Of a DNA stretch of 64,000 nt, positions 55,631 to 64,000 are shown in pieces. Location of the stretch: the NCBI GenBank assembly GCA_963790435.1, contig CAWBOI010000003.1, forward strand, positions 558,001 through 622,000, given 5' to 3'. The notes beneath the pieces were generated by a model that made no database searches, was not told the origin of the DNA, and worked only from the letters and a program-made list of their open reading frames with translations. Numbering within the stretch: the first letter of the stretch is position 1; every line of letters starts with the position of its first letter. The translations under genes were made by a program, and so were the position numbers. The stretch comes from Ilyomonas sp963790435. GTDB taxonomy: Bacteria; Bacteroidota; Bacteroidia; Chitinophagales; Chitinophagaceae.

Positions 55631-56683
55631 TTACGATAACAACTGCACAATTTGATTTACTGCGTTTTGCAAAACAGCTTCCTCTTTTTCGCCCGGTAAA
55701 GCAATTCTAATAAAGCCTGCATCGTCATTTACAGAACATTCATGGCCGCCGGTAATGAGGATTTGTTTTTGCCTTAATTGTTCAACCAAATTTTTTGAAT
55801 TGATAGATTGCGGTAGCGAAATCCATATATGAAAACTGGTAGAGAATGTGTGATACCATAAGCCGCTAATAATGGGTTGAATGATGTTTTGCACCTGTTC
55901 TGCCCTCTTTTGTTTTTGCACAATTAATTCTTTAAAAGCATCGAGGCATAGCAAGTGTTCAGTCAATAAAAAAGACAAGGAAGATAGCGAACTTCCGGTT
56001 GTATCAATAACAGTTGCAAGATTGACAATAGCCTCTTTCGGTAGAACAATAAAACAGCTTTTGACAAACGAATTGAAGGGCTTTGACAAGCTATAAATAT
56101 GAATTGTTTTTCCGGGCAACAATTCCAAAAAGCTTGCAGGTGGATTCGGATGCAAAAAGCGATATGCGTCATCTTCGACAAGCATCGCGTTGCTTTGGGA
56201 AATGATGTTTGCAATCTCTTTTCTTCGTCCTTCACTCATCACGCTGCACGTTGGATTTTGTATGGTTGGCTGCACATAAAACAATTTCGCTCCTTTACTA
56301 ATGGCTTCCTTTACTGATGACGGTTTCATGCCTTCTTTATCCAATTCAATGGCAAATAATTGATAGCCTAACAAGTGAGCGATGGCTTTACAATTGCTAT
56401 AAGTAAAGGCTTCAACAGCTATCACAGAATGAACCGGCCGCAAAGCAAGCAATACCGCAAACACAGCACTGTTACCACTGCTGCACATTTCGATACGGCT
56501 CTTCCTATTGAGTACATCAGCGGGAACATTTAGAAAATAGGACAACATGGCAAACCACTGTTCGTTGGGCAGCGACAAATAACTTTGTAACAGTTTGTTT
56601 TTGTACAAATAATGCGAAACAAAACGGGCGAACATTTCGCTTTCTTTATCAAGGCTCGGATAATTGGAACGTAAGTTTATCAT
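55631..56683 (-). CDS. PLP-dependent aminotransferase-fold protein (class I/II)
   Basis: A 350 aa fold-type I PLP enzyme resembling the catalytic half of MocR-type proteins but without their DNA-binding domain. The PLP lysine is in IYSLSKPFNSFVKS; the Asp contacting the pyridine ring is in AMLVEDDAYRF; QPTIQNPTCSVMS is the usual aromatic/Asn segment. It is convergent with egtD, nine bases from its stop. Because ergothioneine synthesis ends with a PLP C-S lyase (EgtE), and none is in the operon, this gene is a candidate, though it belongs to a different PLP subgroup than known EgtE. Two dispersed-motif copies (55762, 55909) are read Q-K-Q. Confidence 0.8.
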   Translation of the reverse strand: MINLRSNYPSLDKESEMFARFVSHYLYKNKLLQSYLSLPNEQWFAMLSYFLNVPADVLNRKSRIEMCSSGNSAVFAVLLALRPVHSVIAVEAFTYSNCKAIAHLLGYQLFAIELDKEGMKPSSVKEAISKGAKLFYVQPTIQNPTCSVMSEGRRKEIANIISQSNAMLVEDDAYRFLHPNPPASFLELLPGKTIHIYSLSKPFNSFVKSCFIVLPKEAIVNLATVIDTTGSSLSSLSFLLTEHLLCLDAFKELIVQKQKRAEQVQNIIQPIISGLWYHTFSTSFHIWISLPQSINSKNLVEQLRQKQILITGGHECSVNDDAGFIRIALPGEKEEAVLQNAVNQIVQLLS

Positions 56684-56897
56684 TCTCTCTATGATGTCTT
56701 TATCTATTATTTAATTTGTTTCGTATTCTTCAAATGTAAAGCAGCAAATTGTTTTAAAGTGAAGTATAAATCAGCCGAAACTTTTGTTGCAAACACCACC
56801 TCAAATTGTCGTTATTATACCCTTATTTGCATTATTGAATTTATACGTTTGTGTCTGTAAATAAAAACTCTTGTTTCTCATTTTAAAAAACCATACT

Positions 56898-57275
56898 ATG
56901 CTCACTCATTCAAAAACATTCAGTAGTTTTTCAACCGACAAAATTGAAACGGTAAACGATTTTTATAGTAAAACGCTTGGATTAAAAACGGAAGAGAACG
57001 CGATGGGAATTTTAGAACTGCATTTTGATAACGGTCAGAATGTAATCATTTATCCAAAACCTAACCATACGCCGGCAACGTTTACAGTTCTTAATTTTAC
57101 GGTTCAAAATATAGAAGAAATGGTAACCGAACTTACTAAAGCAGGTGTACGATTTGAACAGTATGAAGGAGAAATAAAAACAAATGAAAAGGGAATTTTA
57201 CAAGGAAACGGACCGAAGATAGCGTGGTTTAAAGATCCTGCCGGAAACATATTATCTGTGATAGAACAAAAATAA
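56898..57275 (+). CDS. VOC superfamily (glyoxalase-like) protein
   Basis: A 125 aa protein with paired beta-alpha-beta-beta-beta modules: KIETVNDFYSKTLGLKT, a central VLNFTVQNIEEMVTELTKAGVRFEQY and the C-terminal IAWFKDPAGNILSVIEQ. It is probably a small metal-binding dioxygenase/glyoxalase relative or resistance-like binder; the substrate is unknown. Start MLTHSKTFSSFS chosen over a nine-codon extension. Confidence 0.88.
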   Translation: MLTHSKTFSSFSTDKIETVNDFYSKTLGLKTEENAMGILELHFDNGQNVIIYPKPNHTPATFTVLNFTVQNIEEMVTELTKAGVRFEQYEGEIKTNEKGILQGNGPKIAWFKDPAGNILSVIEQK

Positions 57276-57309
57276 AACCGACTCACTTCATAACAGGCGA
57301 GTCGGTTTT
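57274..57309. terminator. Bidirectional terminator between the VOC gene and msrB
   Basis: Perfect 11-base arms AAAACCGACTC (57274-57284) and GAGTCGGTTTT (57299-57309) with a 14-base loop between convergent genes. Confidence 0.88.
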
Positions 57310-57330
57310 TATGTCTATTATTCTTTGTGA

Positions 57331-57804
57331 TTACTCCTGCTTATGTTCTTCATCGTATTTCTTTTCAGCTTCTTTCGCCTTTTCAAAATCGAGTACCACA
57401 CCGTTGATGCAATACCGCAAGCCGGTTGGCTTCGGACCATCCTCAAACACATGGCCCAAATGGGAATGACAGCGACCGCACATCACTTCAGTACGGCGCA
57501 TACTGTAGGTGTTATCGGCTTCGTAAATGACGGAAGTTTTGCTTATCGGCTCGTAAAAAGAAGGCCAGCCGCAGCCGCTTTCAAACTTGGTGTCGCTTCT
57601 GAACAAAGCATTGCCGCAAACCGCACAATAATAAGTACCAATTTCATTAAGCTCTTCGTATTGGCTGGTATAAGGTCGTTCAGTGCCTTTCTGTCTTGCA
57701 ATATGATATACGTCAGCGGGCAGAACTTTCTTCCATTCCTCGTTGCTTACATTTAGCTTATCTGTTTCGATTTTTGAGAAGAAGGGATTTTTTGTATTGT
57801 CCAT
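57331..57804 (-). CDS. msrB: MsrB, peptide-methionine (R)-S-oxide reductase
   Basis: Repairs methionine-R-sulfoxide in proteins. At 157 aa it is a stand-alone MsrB. Two zinc CxxC pairs are visible, CAVCG and CGRC, as are the substrate motif GCGWPSFYEPI and the catalytic Cys in LRYCINGVVLDF. There is no signal peptide, so it is cytosolic. It sits near the ergothioneine and bacillithiol functions, consistent with an oxidative-stress theme, though not co-transcribed with them. Confidence 0.95.
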   Translation of the reverse strand: MDNTKNPFFSKIETDKLNVSNEEWKKVLPADVYHIARQKGTERPYTSQYEELNEIGTYYCAVCGNALFRSDTKFESGCGWPSFYEPISKTSVIYEADNTYSMRRTEVMCGRCHSHLGHVFEDGPKPTGLRYCINGVVLDFEKAKEAEKKYDEEHKQE

Positions 57805-57953
57805 AATTTTTGTTTTTACACAAATTTATTAGGGGTTCAACAATCATACTAAGTTATCAATTTGTTTTCCTTTGCTTATCAAAGCATTGCTAATAATCTT
57901 GCAAAAGGCTTGCGTTATAAAGTGGTTTCGAGTATTTTTGCCGCCCCAATCAA

Positions 57954-58446
<493 letters not shown>

Positions 58447-58608
58447 ATCGCTTAAACTGACCATAGTAAATCGTGTTAAACTGACAGGTGTATCGCTTTA
58501 AACTGATCACCTGTATCGCTGTAAATTGACCCCCTTTTGCGAGCGTATAAACAAGTTGTTTGGGTTGCCATAATTGCTGAAGTTGGTTTTCAAACCAACA
58601 CAGTACAC

Positions 58609-60157
58609 ATGGCTAATAAATCCATCAACATGCTCAAGCTTCGTCAGATTTTAAGATACTATACCAGGGCACCCGCAAGAAACAAATTAGTGCCATCACC
58701 GGAATAGCACGTAATACGGTTAAACGTTACATAGGTCGTTTTATATCCCTTCGCATTACCTATAAAGATTATTGCTTCACTCAGTGATCATGAACTGGAG
58801 AAACTGTTTATAGAGCCCAACCCTAAGCCACCCGATGAGCGCTTCGATAGGTTGCAACAATTATTACCTGACACAAGAAAAACAAATGAGCCGTAAAGGC
58901 GTTACCCTACTTCAATTGTGGGAGAGTATGCGGCAGCTAATATTCCTGCCTAACAATATACCCAGTTTAAAAAATACTATCACTTTTATAGCAATCGTGT
59001 AAAGCCAGTGATGCACATGGAACATAAGGCTGGTGATAAAATGTATATTGATTTTGCAGGTGATAAATTATGAATAGTAGATAAGGAAAGCGGGGAGATA
59101 AAAGAAGTAGAAGTGTTTGCAGCAATACTGGGTTGCAGCCAGCTTACGTATGTGGAGGCAGTGATGAGCCAACGCAAGGAGGAACTGATCAGCGTCTGCG
59201 AGAATGCACTGCATTATTTTGGTGGCGTGCCTTTAGCCATTGTTCCTGACAACTTACGTTCAGCCGTAACAAAGAGCAGCAAATATGAACCGGTTATTAA
59301 TGAGTCCTTTACTGACTTTGCAGAGCACTATGGAACAGTTGTATTACCGGCGAGAGCCTACAGACCTAAAGACAAGTCACTGGTAGAAGGGGTGGTCAAA
59401 ATTATTTATTCCCGCATCTATCCCTTTGTACAACAACAAGTCCATTATAACCTCAATACCTTAAATACAGCTATCCTGCAGTCACTGGAACTGCATAACA
59501 CAAGTGCTTTCAAAGGCAGAAATTATAGCAGGAGACAACAGTTTGAAGAACTGGAGAAACATACTTTAAAATCACTGCCGCTGTACCGCTATGAACGTAA
59601 ACAGTAGTTTCTGGCAACAGTGATGAAGAATGATCATGTTTGCCTTGGCGCTGATAAACACTATTATAGTGTTCCATATCGCTTTATTGACAAGAGAATC
59701 AAACTCCTGTATACTTCCCCTCGCAGGTAGAGATATTTTATAAGTACGAGCGTATAGCTGTACACAGCCGCGGGTACCGCAAAACCATTACACCACCAAC
59801 AATGAGCGTCTGGCTTCAGTACATCGTTATTTAAGTGAATGGACACCCGAAAAGTTTATTGAACAAGCAACTTCGATACATGCAGATGTGGCTAATTATA
59901 TCATAGCGGTTATAGAACACAAGCAACATCCGGAGCAAGCTTATAAATCCTGTTCAGGTATATTAAATCTGATAAGAAAAGTAGGCAGCGAAAGGTTAAT
60001 CAATGCGTGCAGAAGGGCAGGCAGCTTTGGTATATATAACTATCCCGTTATTGTACAGATACTTGAAAAAAGGCTTGATCAAATCAGCGAGGATGACAAA
60101 GAACATTTGCCCGTGCCTGAACATCACAACATACGAGGAGAAGATTATTATCAATAA
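58609..60157 (+). pseudogene. istA: IstA-type transposase, multiply disrupted
   Basis: The IS21 DDE transposase, starting MANKSINMLKLRQILRYYT with a helix-turn-helix. It is broken by at least four frame changes (first near 58660, others near 58770-58980 and 59730-59890) and by in-frame stops, e.g. TGA in the text DFAGDKL-stop-IVDKESG near 59072 and TAG at about 59605. The longest intact piece (59113-59607) holds the catalytic region with VPDNLRSAV and ARAYRPKDKSLVEG. It cannot be functional as read. Confidence 0.85.
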
Positions 60158-60168
60158 AACAAACAATT

Positions 60169-60924
60169 ATGAACACCACTACTTTAGACAAAATGCGCCG
60201 TATGCGCCTATTTGGAATGTATCATACATTTAAAAGCACGATAGAATCGCCCCGCAATGATCCCTTCACAGCAGACGAGATGATTGCACTGATAATTGAC
60301 AGTGAATGGGATGACCGCCATAACAGAACCATTGAAAGAAGCCTGCGTAATGCCCGCTTCCGTTATAAAGCAACCGTTGAGGAGATAGATTACACGGCTG
60401 ACAGAGGCATTGATAAAAACAATTTACATCGTCTTGCCGAAGGTTCCTTTATTGCCAAATGCGAGAGTGTGCTGATTACAGGAAGTACAGGCACAGGTAA
60501 AAGTTTTATTGCTTCCGCCATTGGTTATCAGGCTTGCCAGATGAGATATAAAGTTTTATATACCAATACCAGTAAGCTGCTGTCACAAATCAAAATGGCT
60601 AAAGCCGACGGATCTTCTATTAAAGAAATGAATCGTATTAAAAAGCAGGACCTGCTAGTACTGGATGACCTTGGTATACAGCCCTTTGATCAGACAAGCC
60701 GTGCATCACTGCTTGAAATAATAGAAGACAGGCATGGTAAACTTGCCACTATTATTACCTCTCAGCTTCCTGTAAAACAATGGTATGATGTGATAGGAGA
60801 AAAAACGGTTGCAGATGCTATCCTTGACAGAATCGTTCACAATACACACCGCATAGAATTACAAAGAGAATCACTCAGAAGAAAATGGAACAAAAGAATA
60901 ACAGAACAAGACAATGAATTTTAA
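60169..60924 (+). CDS. istB: IstB-type ATPase of an IS21 element
   Basis: A 251 aa AAA+ helper ATPase that assists the IS21 transposase in target DNA capture. An N-terminal helical part (MRRMRLFGMYHTFKSTIE) is followed by Walker A ITGSTGTGKSFIASAIG, Walker B LLVLDDLGIQPFD and sensor text ATIITSQLPVKQWYDVIG. It is complete although the istA before it is decayed, so it may be translated without a partner. Confidence 0.93.
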   Translation: MNTTTLDKMRRMRLFGMYHTFKSTIESPRNDPFTADEMIALIIDSEWDDRHNRTIERSLRNARFRYKATVEEIDYTADRGIDKNNLHRLAEGSFIAKCESVLITGSTGTGKSFIASAIGYQACQMRYKVLYTNTSKLLSQIKMAKADGSSIKEMNRIKKQDLLVLDDLGIQPFDQTSRASLLEIIEDRHGKLATIITSQLPVKQWYDVIGEKTVADAILDRIVHNTHRIELQRESLRRKWNKRITEQDNEF

Positions 60925-61048
60925 ACCTTATTTTTAATCACTCAAACAGCTCTTTTGTAAGTTTAAAAAACACTTACTCAGAGTGGTCATTTAATAACGC
61001 TACAATATGGTCAATTAGAGCGATATATCCAGGCATGCAGTATCTTTA

Positions 61049-61333
61049 TCAAGGTTTCTTTGCTTCGCTGAAGCTTATCCTAAATTCAGGCTCCTTCCTT
61101 TCTATTATTTTCATTTCCACTCCTTTCATTATAGGTCCTACGCCGATTTCAATAAAACAAATTTCATAACTTTTTTTGTTCAGCCTTATTATCACGCCAT
61201 TACCAAACGGCGGGTGTTTCACTCTTGAACTAATGCCTAAGAACTCTATCTTTTCATTTTGGCATAAAAGTAAAAGCTATGTTTGTTTTTTACAATCTTG
61301 CATGAGTATTTTCTTTTGCAGTTTATCTGTCAT
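61049..61333 (-). pseudogene. Small hypothetical protein remnant with an in-frame stop
   Basis: A 94-codon frame from ATG at 61331-61333 (MTDKLQKKILMQDCKKQT) that meets TAG at 61277-61279, then stays open as CQNEKIEFLGISSRVKHP and FGNGVIIRLNKKSYEICF to the stop at 61049. The second part looks like a genuine small SH3-like beta domain. The stop follows an A6 run (AAAAAACAAAC), so an indel is possible. It may be a remnant of the element that entered at tRNA-Lys. Function unknown. Confidence 0.4.
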
Positions 61334-61465
61334 TAAAAACAGTTTTTGCAACCATGTTTGTGACAAACCAACCTGTGAAATATATTTATTCTATTGTTTA
61401 GCGGTTCGGGAAATAAAAATGATAACCGATTTGTTTTTACATTCTTTTTTATAAAAATTATTTTA

Positions 61466-62032
61466 TTGAAATCAATCATTCACCTTCTCATTCTGTATAA
61501 GTACGTGTTATTGTTTCCGTTAGCCATCATTGAAGGTCCTATTTTAGCAGTGATAGCCGGGTTTCTTTGCACTCTCCATCTTTTAAACCCATATTTTGTT
61601 TACCCGATTATTGTATTGGGAGATGTTACCGGCGATTCGTTGGTTTATTCATTGGGAAGATTCGGCGTACCTTCTTTTCTAAAAAAATTCATTAAGTTCC
61701 TTGGATTTAAATTAGAAAATGTACAGACCGTTCGCGCTTATTTTGATGCCAACCCAATAAAAACAATCTCTTTATCAAAATTAGCTCTGGGCATTGGTGT
61801 AACGGGTATTTACCTTGCCGGTAATATTAAAATTCCTTATAAAAAATTCATTGCCGTATGCTTTTTCACTTCCGCTTTCCAGTACGTTTTTTATTTGGGC
61901 TTGGGCTTGCTATTCGGCAATGCTTATCAAAAAATTAATCGCTATCTCGATTTCTTTTCCTCCTTTACAATTGTCGCTGCTGTAGTTGTTGTACTGGTTA
62001 TTTTTATTAATTCTAAACGAAAGAAACAATGA
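61466..62032 (+). CDS. DedA/VTT-family membrane protein
   Basis: A membrane protein of the DedA superfamily, linked to lipid scrambling and membrane homeostasis. Core text: FPLAIIEGPILAVIAGFL, LGDVTGDSLVYSLGRFG (the re-entrant G-D-x3-D region) and SKLALGIGVTGIYLAGN. The frame is open from an ATG at 61394, but that adds a poor N-terminus; TTG at 61466 gives KSIIHLLILYKYVLLFP, closer to the family (188 aa). The last bases overlap the following glycosyltransferase start (ATGA), so the two are co-transcribed and may act in glycolipid handling. Confidence 0.8.
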   Translation: MKSIIHLLILYKYVLLFPLAIIEGPILAVIAGFLCTLHLLNPYFVYPIIVLGDVTGDSLVYSLGRFGVPSFLKKFIKFLGFKLENVQTVRAYFDANPIKTISLSKLALGIGVTGIYLAGNIKIPYKKFIAVCFFTSAFQYVFYLGLGLLFGNAYQKINRYLDFFSSFTIVAAVVVVLVIFINSKRKKQ

Positions 62033-63192
62033 GAATTTTATTTGTGTCGGATACTTACTATCCGCATATTAACGGAGTGTATTATTTTGTTTGCCGTGTG
62101 GGTCCGATGCTACAGGATAAAGGACACGAGGTTGCAGTGATTGCGCCATCGGCAAGTTTTTCTTTTACAAAAACTAAAATTGACGGACTCAATGTGTTTG
62201 GGTTGCCTTCATTTTCTGTTTTATTTTATCGCACTATACGCCTTCCATTTCCACTTTCTATAAAAGCCCGGCTGAAGAAAATCATTAGCGATTTTAAACC
62301 TGATATCATTCATATACAGGATCATTTTTTTATCAGCAAAGCCGTTTTACAAGTTAATAAACGGTGGAAAATACCGGTGGTCGCTACCAATCATTTTATG
62401 CCCGAAAACATAACAGTAATGGTAAAAGGAAAAGCCTTTACACACTGGCTGACCGCCTTTTTGTGGAGAGGATTTACCAAAGTGTTTAACCAGGTAGATA
62501 TTGTAACCACACCCACACAAACTGGCGTTGCTATCATAGAACCTCATTTACGGGTAAAAGCAATAGCGATATCAAGCGGCATTGATCTGGAGAAGTTCAA
62601 TGTTCCGGGAAAAAACCATGCTGTCAAACAAAAGTATAAAATACCTGATCAACCGATACTTCTTTATGTTGGCAGGTTAGATCCTGAGAAACGTGTGGAG
62701 GAAATTATAAAAGGGGTTGCCATCGCCGTAAAACAAAACGTTGATGTATGCTTTGTGGTGGTAGGAAAAGGCAATAGCAAAGCATCGCTTGAAGCACTTG
62801 CGCAGCAGTTAGGTATTGCGGACAATGTTTTATTTACAGGCTTTGTTCCCGATGAAGACCTGCCGTATATTTATAAATTAGCGGATTGCTTTATTATCGC
62901 AAGCATTGCCGAATTATTAAGTCTGGTTACACTGCAGGCAATGGCATCAGCCCTGCCAGTGATTGCGGTAAATGCGGGAGCTTTAAGCGAGTTGGTAGAA
63001 GATAACGTAAACGGCTTTTTGTATAATGAGGGCGACGTTGCAAAGGTAGTTAATTCCATAAAGGCTATCCTTACCAACCCGGAACTGAAAAAGAATATGG
63101 GCGAGAAAAGCCGCCAATTCATTCAGCAGCATGATATTTATAAAACAGTTGACGCTTTTGAAAAATTATATTCCGCTTACGCCAAAAGATGA
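62029..63192 (+). CDS. GT4 family glycosyltransferase
   Basis: A 387 aa GT-B fold enzyme. N-terminal DTYYPHINGVYYFVCRVGPML and HIQDHFFISKAVL resemble diacylglycerol glucosyltransferases. The donor-binding domain starts LLYVGRLDPEKRVEEII, and the E-x7-E motif is replaced by IIASIAELLSLVTLQAMAS with Glu and Gln. The altered second acid is a deviation from most GT4 enzymes. Overlap with the DedA-like gene suggests a membrane glycolipid role, which is inference. Confidence 0.85.
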   Translation: MRILFVSDTYYPHINGVYYFVCRVGPMLQDKGHEVAVIAPSASFSFTKTKIDGLNVFGLPSFSVLFYRTIRLPFPLSIKARLKKIISDFKPDIIHIQDHFFISKAVLQVNKRWKIPVVATNHFMPENITVMVKGKAFTHWLTAFLWRGFTKVFNQVDIVTTPTQTGVAIIEPHLRVKAIAISSGIDLEKFNVPGKNHAVKQKYKIPDQPILLYVGRLDPEKRVEEIIKGVAIAVKQNVDVCFVVVGKGNSKASLEALAQQLGIADNVLFTGFVPDEDLPYIYKLADCFIIASIAELLSLVTLQAMASALPVIAVNAGALSELVEDNVNGFLYNEGDVAKVVNSIKAILTNPELKKNMGEKSRQFIQQHDIYKTVDAFEKLYSAYAKR

Positions 63193-63282
63193 TATTTTCA
63201 TTAATAAAATGTGCAAAATAAAGAACTTAAGTAAATCGGTTTTGTTGATGAAGCTTTCGATTGTTTTATTTTGATATTCTGG

Positions 63283-64000
63283 TTAAAACACTTCTCCTAA
63301 ATTACCGGCAAAACCTCGCGAGCCACCTTTTCCAATTCCATAATCAATGGCTGTATTGGTATTTGAAAACTTATTGAACTTGATGCGCAATCCTAAACCA
63401 ACAGCCGGAGAAATGACTTTCAATTGATTTGTTGTTAATTCAGATAAGGATTGGGCATTGGTAAACACAACACCGCCAAGCAATCCATCTTTAGTGATTC
63501 CAAACCGAAGTTCAGCTTCAACGTAAACCATTTTTTTACCGATAAATCTTCCTAATTCATAGCCTCGTCCTACATTACTGTAAGTATCGCTTCCCGTTCC
63601 TGGTAAATCAAGATAAGGAGGGTTTCCGCTAAGCGTAATTACATTATAACTCCATAATGCAAGGGTAAGATTGTGCGACAATTGGAAATATTTCCTTACG
63701 TCGAGCAAAATAGAATTAAAGTTGCCACTGCTTCCTAATGCAGTGATGTTTTGAAGAAAAAGCATATTCAAATATAAACTTCCGCCCTCCGGATTGATTG
63801 AACTTTTCCTCGAATCATAGCTAAGGCTAACCGAAACACCGGAAGAGGTAGATGTTTTGGTAAAACCATACTTCGTAAAGTCAGTAACCCATCCTGCATT
63901 GATTCCGGATTGAGTTATGTTTGAATGATAATCTAACTGGTAGCCTAAACCTGCATATAAATTGGTTGACACTTTGTGTAAAGCAGTTTCGTAAAAACGA
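63283..64000 (-). CDS. Partial BamA/TamA-like outer membrane beta-barrel protein (C-terminal part)
   Basis: About 238 visible residues; the frame continues open to the right edge. A GTG at 63970-63972 is an internal Val, because upstream text RFYETALHK is in frame. The pattern of alternating strands with LYAGLGYQLDYHSN, GVSVSLSYDSRKSSINPEGG, GYELGRFIGKKMVYVEAELRFGI and a terminal Phe (GNLGEVF) is typical of surface-antigen (Bac_surface_Ag) barrels. Confidence 0.8.
   Translation of the reverse strand, partial: RFYETALHKVSTNLYAGLGYQLDYHSNITQSGINAGWVTDFTKYGFTKTSTSSGVSVSLSYDSRKSSINPEGGSLYLNMLFLQNITALGSSGNFNSILLDVRKYFQLSHNLTLALWSYNVITLSGNPPYLDLPGTGSDTYSNVGRGYELGRFIGKKMVYVEAELRFGITKDGLLGGVVFTNAQSLSELTTNQLKVISPAVGLGLRIKFNKFSNTNTAIDYGIGKGGSRGFAGNLGEVF

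Larger units (their letters stand above)
5202..55919. repeat. Dispersed 11-bp motif GCAAAAACAAA, 23 exact copies (range of first to last copy)
   Basis: Exact copies on the plus strand start at 5202, 8895, 12677, 14074, 23140, 31749, 33617, 36534, 39512, 41152, 44813, 45630 and 50629. Exact copies on the minus strand (read as TTTGTTTTTGC on plus) start at 18037, 19195, 23118, 29973, 33925, 36682, 40032, 40455, 55762 and 55909. Ten are intergenic and 13 intragenic. The base before the motif is mostly G or T; no longer consensus was seen. About 25 further sites keep the core AAAAACAAA (for example 2210, 16948, 18224, 20616, 22192, 29951, 34244, 38335, 50315). Counted by eye; some may be missed. 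Confidence 0.9.
58447..61024 (+). mobile_element. IS21-family insertion sequence, transposase gene decayed
   Basis: About 2.6 kb. The left end holds four direct copies of a 16-17 base word like ATCGCTTTAAACTGACC (58447, 58470, 58492, 58515; spacing 22-23). The right end has two copies in inverse orientation (60984-61000, 61009-61024). Multiple terminal repeats of this kind are the transposase sites of IS21 elements. Between them lie a broken istA and an intact istB. Exact tips and target duplication could not be fixed. Confidence 0.85.

Noticed and set aside
61281..61291. Extra copy of the dispersed motif (TTTGTTTTTT).
   Set aside because: It has six T and lacks the GC end, so it was not counted as exact.

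Overview
The window reads as a chromosomal segment of a Bacteroidota bacterium, most likely of the Chitinophagaceae type. It carries a SusC/SusD pair, two secreted proteins with C-terminal type IX secretion (T9SS) sorting domains, a DUF3667 membrane protein, bacillithiol synthesis (BshA), an NtrY-like sensor kinase, and few Shine-Dalgarno sequences. The genus was assigned from gene content only; there is no rRNA here.

Layout. 1-5.1 kb (minus): partial sensor kinase, mazG, a DUF3667 protein. 5.3-12.2 kb (minus): two tandem, equal-length (1027 aa) beta-helix/T9SS proteins. 12.7-16 kb: dicarboxylate symporter and a persulfide-dioxygenase/rhodanese gene behind a Cys-free ArsR regulator and a terminator-like hairpin. 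16-23 kb: housekeeping and metabolism (tsaB, ridA, aldose epimerase, TlpA-like, hisIE, hisF, bshA). 23-30 kb: ROK regulator with a SusC/SusD pair. 30-39 kb: outer-membrane barrel protein, GH78 rhamnosidase, OmpR-type two-component pair, small lipoprotein. 39-45 kb: trehalase and a GCS2 ligase / ATP-grasp / esterase group. 45-49 kb: rimM, cbpM, cbpA-like DnaJ, dnaB. 49.6-55.6 kb: a tightly overlapped operon of a flavin disulfide oxidoreductase, an EgtV/EgtU-type ABC importer and the ergothioneine genes egtB and egtD. 55.6-57.8 kb: PLP enzyme, VOC protein, msrB. 57.95-61.3 kb: tRNA-Lys with the 3' remnant of a serine recombinase, cut by a decayed IS21-family element. 61.4-64 kb: DedA-like protein, glycosyltransferase and a partial outer-membrane barrel.

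The strongest unexplained signal is an 11-bp word, GCAAAAACAAA. I count 23 exact copies by eye on both strands, plus about 25 copies of its 9-bp core. It lies both between and inside genes, where it is read in all three frames and both orientations, so it appears selected as DNA. Two copies sit at terminator hairpins and two sites form inverted pairs with the same 22-bp offset. The pattern resembles DNA uptake sequences of other bacteria, but its function is unknown here.

Four genes between 39.6 and 49.2 kb (trehalase, an ATP-grasp ligase, an esterase and the essential helicase dnaB) each carry one frame disruption. Because dnaB is among them, sequence error is at least as likely as decay. 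Intergenic regions also hold several nested inverted repeats of REP/MITE type.
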